From NCBI GenBank assembly GCA_017451975.1, contig JAFTNI010000148.1, positions 1 through 16,671 on the forward strand: a DNA stretch of 16,671 nucleotides. The letters are read 5' to 3'. The notes under the pieces are model-generated. The model was not told the origin of the DNA. It saw only the letters and a program-made list of their open reading frames with translations, and ran no database searches. Positions 6,690 to 12,959 of this stretch are shown here, one piece after another; positions within the stretch are counted from its first letter, which is position 1, and each line of letters begins with the position of its first letter. Source of the stretch: Clostridia bacterium (lineage in GTDB: Bacteria > Bacillota > Clostridia > Oscillospirales > CAG-272). The position numbers and the translations under genes were made by a program.

Positions 6690-9242
6690 TTGAAAAACTA
6701 TAAAGATATTGAAACAGAAACGCTCGTAACGCTCACGCTCGCGGGCGACCAGGGTGCATATGAGGCGCTCGTGCTTCGTTTTCAGCGCGCAGTTATTGCA
6801 AGCGCTGCGCGGATAACGGGCAGCGAATATATGGCGGAGGACGCCGCGCAGGATGCTTTCGTTTCCGCTTGGCTGAAGCTTGCCTCGCTTCGCGAGCGCG
6901 GAAAGTTCGGCGCGTGGGTCTGCCGTATAGCGAAAAACTGCGCAAAGAACATGGTTATCCGCTACCGCGATTATATCAATATTGATGCGGTGATAGGCGC
7001 GGAGTACGAAACGGGCGAATGTACGGAAGATGCGTTTCTGCGTTCCTCGGAAACAGAAGATTTACATGAAAGTATAGACACACTGCCCGAAAAGGTGAAA
7101 ACTGTTATAAAGCTTCACTATTTCGAGGGGTATAGCTTAGCCGAAATAGCGGCTATGACGCGCGCACCCGTCGGCACGGTGAAATATCAGCTTCACGAGG
7201 GCAGAAGGATGATAAGGAAGGAGCTTTGCGCTATGAATGAAAATATGAATGATACACTCGTAGAAAGAGTAATGAAGAAAGTAGAAGAAATTAAACTTTG
7301 GCGTTTGCGCGATAATAAAGAAGGCTTTGCAGACGTATATAATGAAACGCTTGCCGAGGTAGAAAACTTGCCCGAAAGCCGCGAAAAGCAGGGTATGCTT
7401 GCCGACGTGCTTTTGCGCGGCTGGTGGTGGGTGCCCGGCGCGAAAAACGATGAGCTTTTCGCCCGCATAAAAGCGGCGACTATAGAAAGCCTTAACGAAG
7501 ACGTTATGGCGTTTGTTGCAAACAGGGAGCGCGATAAGCTTTCGGGCAAGGCGAAGCGGGAATTTACGCTGAACACGCAGATACCCGAGCTTGAAAAGCT
7601 CGGCTTCATCAAAGCGCGTGCATACTGCTGGTTCTGGCTTGGGTACGAATATTTCAGGGCGGATAAATACACAGAAGGCTACGAGGCTATGGAAAACGTG
7701 CTTTCCTTGCTCACGCCCAAGGATATGTATTACGCAAATGCGCTTGCGGCTATAGCCGGGCAGAAAGCCGTGGAAAACGAAGAAAATGCAATGTACAATA
7801 TGCACGCGCTTGCAAACGTATATAGGTTTGTGGGCAGCAAATGCCACCTTTGGGCGCAGCCGGGCTACGGCAACGGCGGTGCAATCGACGGCTATTGGCC
7901 CTCTTACGTTTTCAATAATTTCGCTTGGTGCGATGACCTGCTTTTCGATAACGCCATGAAGCCGGGCGACGTATACACGGGGAGCGACGGCGTTTCCACA
8001 GTTACGTTTGAAACGGACTGCGATACCGTTGCCACGCCTTGCGGAGTTTTCGAAAGCTGCGAGCGCTGGGGGCTTAACAGCATATATGACCACAACGGCA
8101 AGCAGACCTGCAAATGCACGGTATGGTTCAAAAACGGTGTTGGCTGTGTTAAAGCTGACATTGGCGACCGCTGGGAGCGTAAAGGCGGTGTTGCCGTGCT
8201 CAAGGCTTACGAGATAAATGGCGGAAGCGGAAAAATGCCATTTGCCGCGGGCAACCGTTGGGAATATGAAACGGAGCTTGACAGTAATGTATTCGAATAT
8301 AAAAACGTTGTAGAGGTAACTGCCGCCGATAAAACGGAAGCAACGCTTTCGCAATATTGGTACTGCATACGCAAGGGATATGACGAAACGAGCTTTGAGG
8401 AAATGATGAAGGCGGCGCGCCGCGGCTACTGCAAGCCCAGCGCCGATAACGATGAGGAGGATCTCGTAGACGTTTCCCGTTACCTTGAAAAGGCAGAAAA
8501 GCTTGCGAAAACTCCGCTTGAAAAGGCGCACGTTGGCGTGGCAAGCAAGGTTATGAAGCGCATTTTCGAAACCGACGAAAAATATAACCCCGAAAGAACG
8601 GCAAGCGGCCACTGGAACTTCTTTACCTATGAAAAGATAATGCGCGAAAACGGCAGGGTATACGCCGACGACGACAGAGTGTTCAGTTTTGAATGGAAAG
8701 ACATGGGAAACAGGGGCAAGACGGGCAACGCACTGCTTTATAATTTCATATACGATATTTTCCAGGCGATTGCAGGCGGTACGCTTTGGAACGACGCTTG
8801 GAAAGCGGGATTTGAGGAAAAGATCAAATATAAATATATCGACCAGGAATGTGAAAGCGAAATTTCCGTAAGCGATGCGGGCACCGTTACCACGGAAGCG
8901 GGAACTTTCGAAAATTGCCTTTGCGTAAGCATAAAGGCTAGCGGATTTACGGGCGGCTTTGCTTACCGCGGCGGCCACAAGGAATATTATTTTGCGCCCG
9001 GCGTGGGCATGGTGAAGGCGGTTATTCACAGGTATAAATACAGCATAAAAAACGTATTTAACCTCACGGCGTACCGTGGCACTGGCGAGGGATATATGCC
9101 TCTGCGCGCGGGAATGTTCCGCCGCTACGAGGCCGAGGAAATAGGCGAGGGCTACGTTGCCTCTGCAGAATATACGTTTGAAAACGATGAAAACGGCGAG
9201 CTTATTATGCTTGCAAACCAGGAAGGAATAAAAAAGCTTTGA
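6690..9242 (+). CDS. ECF-type sigma factor with ~650-residue C-terminal extension
   Basis: An 850-residue protein starting at TTG 6690, chosen because AAGGAGTG lies 8 bases upstream and no in-frame ATG is near. Residues about 14-95 are sigma-2 (AEDAAQDAFVSAW, then GKFGAWVCRIAKN). Residues about 125-180 are sigma-4 with helix-turn-helix (YSLAEIAAMTRAPVGTVKYQL). About 185-385 is helical with TPR-like stretches (GYEYFRADKYTEGYEAMENV). From about 424 there are beta-type modules. Two copies align: TVATPCGVFESC / NGVGCVKA / LKAY / GKMPFAAGNRWEYE (446-527) and TVTTEAGTFENC / PGVGMVKA / LTAY / GYMPLRAGMFRRYE (732-814). Between them is a charged helical insert (565-665). There is no membrane segment, so it should be cytoplasmic. 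No anti-sigma gene follows; the extension may control the sigma part in cis. ECF proteins normally have about 160-220 residues. Ligand and regulon are unknown. Confidence 0.9.
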   Translation: MKNYKDIETETLVTLTLAGDQGAYEALVLRFQRAVIASAARITGSEYMAEDAAQDAFVSAWLKLASLRERGKFGAWVCRIAKNCAKNMVIRYRDYINIDAVIGAEYETGECTEDAFLRSSETEDLHESIDTLPEKVKTVIKLHYFEGYSLAEIAAMTRAPVGTVKYQLHEGRRMIRKELCAMNENMNDTLVERVMKKVEEIKLWRLRDNKEGFADVYNETLAEVENLPESREKQGMLADVLLRGWWWVPGAKNDELFARIKAATIESLNEDVMAFVANRERDKLSGKAKREFTLNTQIPELEKLGFIKARAYCWFWLGYEYFRADKYTEGYEAMENVLSLLTPKDMYYANALAAIAGQKAVENEENAMYNMHALANVYRFVGSKCHLWAQPGYGNGGAIDGYWPSYVFNNFAWCDDLLFDNAMKPGDVYTGSDGVSTVTFETDCDTVATPCGVFESCERWGLNSIYDHNGKQTCKCTVWFKNGVGCVKADIGDRWERKGGVAVLKAYEINGGSGKMPFAAGNRWEYETELDSNVFEYKNVVEVTAADKTEATLSQYWYCIRKGYDETSFEEMMKAARRGYCKPSADNDEEDLVDVSRYLEKAEKLAKTPLEKAHVGVASKVMKRIFETDEKYNPERTASGHWNFFTYEKIMRENGRVYADDDRVFSFEWKDMGNRGKTGNALLYNFIYDIFQAIAGGTLWNDAWKAGFEEKIKYKYIDQECESEISVSDAGTVTTEAGTFENCLCVSIKASGFTGGFAYRGGHKEYYFAPGVGMVKAVIHRYKYSIKNVFNLTAYRGTGEGYMPLRAGMFRRYEAEEIGEGYVASAEYTFENDENGELIMLANQEGIKKL

Positions 9243-9259
9243 TTTTAGCAAAAATCCTC

Positions 9260-9288
9260 TTGCAAAAAAAATTCTCTTATGTTATTAT
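9260..9288 (+). promoter_or_regulatory. Promoter of the rubrerythrin gene
   Basis: -35 TTGCAA (9260-9265), a 17-base spacer and -10 TATTAT (9283-9288). The leader to the ATG at 9374 is about 80 bases. No convincing terminator separates it from the sigma-factor gene, so read-through is possible. Confidence 0.6.
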
Positions 9289-9322
9289 GAAATTGTAAGG
9301 AAGTATACATGAATATTTCATA
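9286..9322. promoter_or_regulatory. Inverted repeat at the rubrerythrin start site, possible operator
   Basis: TATGAAAT (9286-9293) and ATTTCATA (9315-9322) are perfect inverted arms spanning the -10 and the start site. The right arm is also part of a local 13-bp palindrome, ATGAA-TAT-TTCAT (9309-9321). This suits a redox or peroxide repressor site, but it does not match a PerR box clearly. Confidence 0.35.
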
Positions 9323-9373
9323 TATTTTCCGTACATAATATTTAAGAAAATAATTTTTTGGAGGATATATACC

Positions 9374-9913
9374 ATGGCAAACAAATATGCAGGCACAAAA
9401 ACAGAGCAGAACCTTCGCGCGGCTTTTTCCGGTGAAAGCGAAGCAAGAAACAAATACACATATTTTGCGTCTGTAGCTAAAAAAGAAGGATACGAGCAGA
9501 TTTCCGCGCTCTTCCTCAAAACGGCAGACAACGAAAAGGAACACACAAAATTGTGGTTCAAGGAGCTTGAAGGCCTTGGCGATACAGCGCAGAACCTTCT
9601 CGCTGCAGCAGAAGGCGAAAACTATGAATGGACAGATATGTACGAAGGCTTTGCAAGAGATGCTGAAGAAGAAGGCTTCAAAGCTCTCGCCATCAAGTTC
9701 AGAATGGTTGCTGCTATCGAAAAAGAGCATGAAGAACGCTACCGCGCGCTCCTTAACAACGTAGAAACGAAAACCGTTTTCGAAAAGAGCGAGGTTAAGG
9801 TTTGGGAATGCCGCAACTGCGGTCATATCGTTGTAGGCACGAAAGCGCCCGTAATGTGCCCCGTATGCGCTCACCCCCAGGCATACTTCGAAGTTAACGC
9901 GAAAAACTATTAA
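9374..9913 (+). CDS. rbr: Rubrerythrin
   Basis: A 179-residue cytoplasmic di-iron protein that reduces hydrogen peroxide to water, a main peroxide defence in anaerobes. The N-terminal ferritin-like four-helix bundle carries the iron-ligand motifs GESEAR (Glu21), EKEH (54-57), the Glu-rich helix DAEEEG (96-101) and EKEH (116-119). The C-terminus is a rubredoxin domain with C146-x2-C149 and C162-x2-C165 (CRNC, CPVC) that passes electrons to the di-iron site. Length and domain order are standard. Codon choice is cleaner (AAC, CTC, CGC, GAA) than in neighbours, which suggests high expression. A GGAGG ribosome site lies 9 bases before the ATG. It has its own promoter and terminator. The electron donor is not encoded adjacent; the ferredoxin at 14289-14462 is one possible partner, but this is inference. 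Confidence 0.97.
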   Translation: MANKYAGTKTEQNLRAAFSGESEARNKYTYFASVAKKEGYEQISALFLKTADNEKEHTKLWFKELEGLGDTAQNLLAAAEGENYEWTDMYEGFARDAEEEGFKALAIKFRMVAAIEKEHEERYRALLNNVETKTVFEKSEVKVWECRNCGHIVVGTKAPVMCPVCAHPQAYFEVNAKNY

Positions 9914-9925
9914 TTTTTGATATTG

Positions 9926-9961
9926 AAAAAGCAAGGAAATTAAGCGTTTCCTTGCTTTTTT
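9926..9961 (+). terminator. Terminator after rubrerythrin
   Basis: Perfect 14-bp stem AAAAAGCAAGGAAA (9926-9939) with TTTCCTTGCTTTTT (9947-9960), loop TTAAGCG, T-run at the end of the right arm. Confidence 0.93.
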
Positions 9962-10023
9962 GTATATAAATGAAATTTATTTGTATAAAACAAACAAATT
10001 TACTGGTAAACATCATTTTTTTA

Positions 10024-10052
10024 GTGACAAAATGCATAAAGTGTGCTACAAT
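10024..10052 (+). promoter_or_regulatory. Promoter of the cytidylate-kinase-like gene
   Basis: -35 GTGACA (10024-10029), a 17-base spacer and -10 TACAAT (10047-10052). Each hexamer has five of six consensus bases. The leader before the ATG at 10141 is about 80 bases and is structured. Confidence 0.7.
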
Positions 10053-10057
10053 ATAAA

Positions 10058-10121
10058 ATGTAGATGATTTTTATTATTCGGCACATACTGTTTGGAAAAA
10101 ACCAAATAAATCTACGTGTGC
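10058..10121 (+). promoter_or_regulatory. Structured leader with alternative pairings
   Basis: ATGTAGAT (10058-10065) can pair with ATCTACGT (10110-10117, one G-U). GCACA (10081-10085) can pair with TGTGC (10117-10121). Both enclose a small hairpin, TTTGG (10091-10095) with CCAAA (10102-10106). The outer pairings share only base 10117, so they are mostly nested or competing. The structure begins at about the predicted transcript start and ends just before the GGAG ribosome site. I match it to no known riboswitch class. Confidence 0.35.
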
Positions 10122-10140
10122 AGACGGGAGAAATTATTTT

Positions 10141-10746
10141 ATGAAATTCAATTACGTTACCATCGAGCGCGAATATGGCAGCGGCGGCACTTTCGTGGCG
10201 CGCAAGCTTGCCGAAAAATGCGGTATTCCTTGCTATGGCAGAGAAATACTTGAGGAGGTTTCGAAGGAATATAATATTTCCCCCGAAAGCATAGAGCAGT
10301 ATGAGGAAACCGTTACAAACAGCTTTCTTTACTCCATACTCATTATAAGCCGCGCCCAGGCGGGCGACCCCGATATGCTCGCAAACGAGGGGCATATCTA
10401 CGTTGCGGAGCAGCTTATGATAAAGAAAATGGCTTCGCGCGGGCGCGCTATTTTCCTTGGCCACTGTGCTTCCGAAGCGCTGAAGGAGCGCAAGGGTGTG
10501 CTGAAGGTTTTCATTCGCTCCAATAAAGAGGATAAAGCAAAGCGTATTATGGAAACGTACGGCACAGACCCTAACGACGTTGAGCTTGTACGCAAGCGTT
10601 TCGATAAAAAGCGCGCAAACTATTTCTATGCCAATACGGCAAAAACGTGGGACGACCTGCGCAACTATGATATCGTGCTGGATGTTTCTGCGCTCGGCAT
10701 AGACGGCTGCGTAGAGGCACTCGAAAGCCTTATGGCGATGGAATAA
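10141..10746 (+). CDS. Cytidylate kinase-like family protein
   Basis: A 201-residue soluble P-loop protein of the cytidylate-kinase-like family, a group distinct from the housekeeping Cmk and mostly of unproven substrate. It starts with the family signature YVTIEREYGSGGTFVARKLA, whose Gly-rich loop (13-18) replaces a classical GxxGxGKS Walker A. Residues 104-112 (IFLGHCASE) sit where, from memory, relatives usually have GRCAD, so an Arg is replaced by His. The basic segment 123-160 (SNKEDKAKR to RKRFDKKR) corresponds to the lid region. A nucleoside-monophosphate kinase or related phosphotransfer role is likely, but the substrate is unknown. GGGAG precedes the ATG by 10 bases. Its 3' end overlaps the convergent murE-like gene by 17 bases, and its terminator lies inside that gene. 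Confidence 0.9.
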   Translation: MKFNYVTIEREYGSGGTFVARKLAEKCGIPCYGREILEEVSKEYNISPESIEQYEETVTNSFLYSILIISRAQAGDPDMLANEGHIYVAEQLMIKKMASRGRAIFLGHCASEALKERKGVLKVFIRSNKEDKAKRIMETYGTDPNDVELVRKRFDKKRANYFYANTAKTWDDLRNYDIVLDVSALGIDGCVEALESLMAME

Positions 10747-12211
10747 GCCCGTAATTTTTGAATATATGGTTTTTTATAAGCTCCCTTTCTGAAAAAGGGA
10801 GCTTTTTGCCGCAAACGAGCTGGTATTCCTCGTGCCCTTTGCCTGCAAAAAGCAAAAAATCGCCGCTTTCTGCCATATTGAGCGCCGCAGAAATTGCGGC
10901 GGCGCGGTCTGCTATACAAAAACATTTTTCGCGCGGTATATACGAGGCTATTTCTTCTATTATTGCTGAAGGGTCTTCAAAATCGGGGTTATCGCTTGTT
11001 ACTATGCAAATTTCGGCACCGCGCGCAGCGGCTTCGGCAAGCCCGCGCCTGCGCTCGCGCGTGCGCCCGCCGACAGAGCCGAAAAGGCAGATAATGCGCC
11101 CGCGCGCATATGCGCGGAGCGTGGCAAGCGCCTTTTCTAGGCTTATGCCGTTGTGGGCGTAGTCTATAATACACGTAATATCGCGCCGCGCACACGGCAC
11201 ATATTCGAGCCTTCCGCGTATTTCGGCGCTTTCAAGCGCTTTTGAAGCGCGCGTAAGCGGCACGCCGAAGCGGCGGCAGACGGCTATTGCGGCAAGCGCG
11301 TTAAGCGCGGAAAAATCGCCCGGGAGCGAAAGGTTTACGCGCGCTTGCATTTTTCCTTCGCTATATAAAAAGGAAACGCCGAAGCCGCTTTGCTTGGGGC
11401 GCACGCCGAGCGCGCGGATATCTGCCGCCTCTGCCGTGCCGTAGGTAGAGAAGGGGCAGGCGCAGGCTTGCGCGAATTCTTCGGCAAACGCATCATCTGC
11501 GCAAATAAGCGCGAAATCGCTTTTGGAAAAGAGCGATTTTTTTGCGCTTTTATAATGCTCAAAGCTAGGGTGCTCGTGCGCACCGATATGGTCGCGCGAA
11601 AGGTTTGTGAAAACTGCGGCGGCAAAGCGCAAGCCCTCTACCCTGTGGGTGCAAAGCGCCTGCGAGGAAACCTCCAGCACGGCGTATTCCGCACCTTGCG
11701 CGGCGGCTTCTGCAAGCGCTTTATATATAATGAAGCTTTCTGGCGTGGAATTTTCCGTTGGCTCTCTTTTAGCGCCGATTTTTATGCCGAGCGTGCCGAC
11801 TGTGGCGCACATTTTGCCCGCGTGCGTGAAAATATGCGAAATCATTTCGCATACGGTAGATTTGCCCTTTGTGCCCGTAACGGCGATGAGCGCAAGCTTT
11901 TTTTCGGGGTGGCGGAAAAAGGCGGCAGAGGTGCGGGCAAGTGCCAAACGGCTGTTTTCCACGATGATTTGCAAGGTGCCGCGCGGCAAAGCGAGCGCGT
12001 GCTCGCAGAAAAACACGCGCGCGCCGTTTTTATAGGCTTCATGCGCAAAATCGTGGCCGTCTGCCCGCGCGCCTGCAAGGCAGAAGAAAGCCGCGCCTTT
12101 GCATACATCGGCAGAGTTATACGAAAGCGAGGTTACGTTTTCGCTCAAAAGCCCTTTGTTGCCTACGAGGGTATATTCGATATTTTCCAGCAGAGAAAGT
12201 AATTTTTCCAT
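10730..12211 (-). CDS. murE: MurE-type Mur ligase (UDP-MurNAc-tripeptide synthetase family)
   Basis: ATP-dependent ligase of the MurE family, expected to add the third residue to UDP-MurNAc-L-Ala-D-Glu. Numbered from the ATG at 12211 it has 493 residues. An upstream in-frame TTG (12223) adds four residues but has no ribosome site, whereas GGAAG precedes the ATG. The N-terminal UDP-binding domain spans about 1-105, and the ATPase P-loop is VTGTKGKST at 111-119. EVSS, the carbamylated-lysine region HYKSAKKSLF (Lys221), DYAHN and FGSVGGRTRERR follow. In the C-terminal domain the specificity loop reads DNPDFEDP (407-414), whereas meso-DAP enzymes carry DNPR. This argues against DAP as substrate. 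It is the last gene of the operon, 19 bases after the racemase. The gene looks markedly GC-rich. It may be a second MurE paralogue. Confidence 0.9.
   Translation of the reverse strand: MEKLLSLLENIEYTLVGNKGLLSENVTSLSYNSADVCKGAAFFCLAGARADGHDFAHEAYKNGARVFFCEHALALPRGTLQIIVENSRLALARTSAAFFRHPEKKLALIAVTGTKGKSTVCEMISHIFTHAGKMCATVGTLGIKIGAKREPTENSTPESFIIYKALAEAAAQGAEYAVLEVSSQALCTHRVEGLRFAAAVFTNLSRDHIGAHEHPSFEHYKSAKKSLFSKSDFALICADDAFAEEFAQACACPFSTYGTAEAADIRALGVRPKQSGFGVSFLYSEGKMQARVNLSLPGDFSALNALAAIAVCRRFGVPLTRASKALESAEIRGRLEYVPCARRDITCIIDYAHNGISLEKALATLRAYARGRIICLFGSVGGRTRERRRGLAEAAARGAEICIVTSDNPDFEDPSAIIEEIASYIPREKCFCIADRAAAISAALNMAESGDFLLFAGKGHEEYQLVCGKKLPFSERELIKNHIFKNYGLIPSP
10778..10807 (+). terminator. 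Terminator of the kinase-like gene, inside murE-like coding DNA
   Basis: Perfect 11-bp stem AAGCTCCCTTT (10778-10788) with AAAGGGAGCTT (10794-10804), loop CTGAA, T-run to 10807 on the + strand. On the minus strand no U-run follows, so it should act only on + transcripts. It lies wholly within the last codons of the murE-like gene. Confidence 0.82.
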
Positions 12212-12230
12212 TTCAACTTCCAAATTATTT

Positions 12231-12956
12231 TTATGTAAAGGTGGAATATCGCCTGCCTTTTTCGCTTAAAGGGTAACCGCAAAGCGCCACGCACCTGGCG
12301 GCAAGCACGGCGAGCGAATCTATAAAAAATTCATGCTCGCTTTGTATAGGCACGAGCGAAAGCTCCGTGCAGCCAAGCACGGCGGCGTCGCACCCCTCTT
12401 TTTTCAGCTCTCGCGCGGCGCGCAGAAGAACGCTTTCGTCGCACGGGAGAGATTTTTTTATGCTTCCGTATATAAGCGAGCTTATTTCCGCCTGCATTTC
12501 GGCAGAGGGCAGGGCAAAGCCCACGCCGAGCGCGGTAAGGTGCTTTTCGTAAATGCCTGACTTCACCGTGCCCTCCGTTGCTATAATGCCCAGCTTTTTT
12601 ACTTTGCGCATGGCGGCGAAGCGCGCGCTTTCGTAAGCCGTGCGCAATATTGGCACAGGGCAGAGCGCCTGAAGCCCGCCGTGGAAAAACTCTGCCGTGT
12701 TGCACGGCACGGCGATAAGCCCCGCGCCCGCTTCGGCAAGGCGCAAAACAGAGGCGCGCATGGCGGGCATGGGGGAAAGCGCACTTTTTCCGAGAATAAA
12801 ATCTGTCCTATCAGGTATTTGCGGAAGGCTGTGGAGCAAAATTTCCATATGCGCGCCATCGTCTTCGGCAAGAGTGAATTCCGTGAGCAAGCTATAGAAG
12901 CGCGCGCTTGCGGCGGGGCCCATACCGCCCAGCACACCTAAAATTTTTTTCTGCAT
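12231..12956 (-). CDS. Aspartate/glutamate racemase family protein
   Basis: A 241-residue cofactor-independent amino-acid racemase, which moves the alpha proton between two cysteines. The N-terminus has the family signature GVLGGMGPAAS (7-17). Catalytic cysteines are Cys85 in VPCNTAE and Cys196 in LGCTELS. Aspartate racemases usually have CNTAH at the first site; here the His is Glu88, which may alter specificity. Length is normal. The start lies 3 bases after the stop of the ATP-grasp gene and the stop lies 19 bases before the MurE-like start, so all three are co-transcribed. A D-aspartate (or D-glutamate) supply role fits both neighbours: AslA-type ligases use D-Asp, and MurD/MurE chemistry uses D-Glu. 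The substrate is not proven. There is only a weak ribosome site, so translation may be coupled. Confidence 0.92.
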   Translation of the reverse strand: MQKKILGVLGGMGPAASARFYSLLTEFTLAEDDGAHMEILLHSLPQIPDRTDFILGKSALSPMPAMRASVLRLAEAGAGLIAVPCNTAEFFHGGLQALCPVPILRTAYESARFAAMRKVKKLGIIATEGTVKSGIYEKHLTALGVGFALPSAEMQAEISSLIYGSIKKSLPCDESVLLRAARELKKEGCDAAVLGCTELSLVPIQSEHEFFIDSLAVLAARCVALCGYPLSEKGRRYSTFT

Positions 12957-12959
12957 ATT

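Noticed and set aside
7137..9251. A 704-residue open frame on the minus strand opposite the sigma-factor gene
   Set aside because: It is antisense to a gene with clear sigma-2, sigma-4 and repeat motifs, has no ribosome site or recognisable domain, and is rich in Arg, His, Phe and Val as expected for an antisense shadow of biased codons.
9241..9256. Small hairpin GATTTT/AAAATC after the sigma-factor stop as a terminator
   Set aside because: Only six AT-rich pairs and no U-run follow. I do not see a convincing terminator for the sigma-factor gene.
12212..12223. TTG start four codons upstream for the murE-like gene
   Set aside because: No ribosome site lies upstream of it; GGAAG sits five bases before the ATG at 12211.
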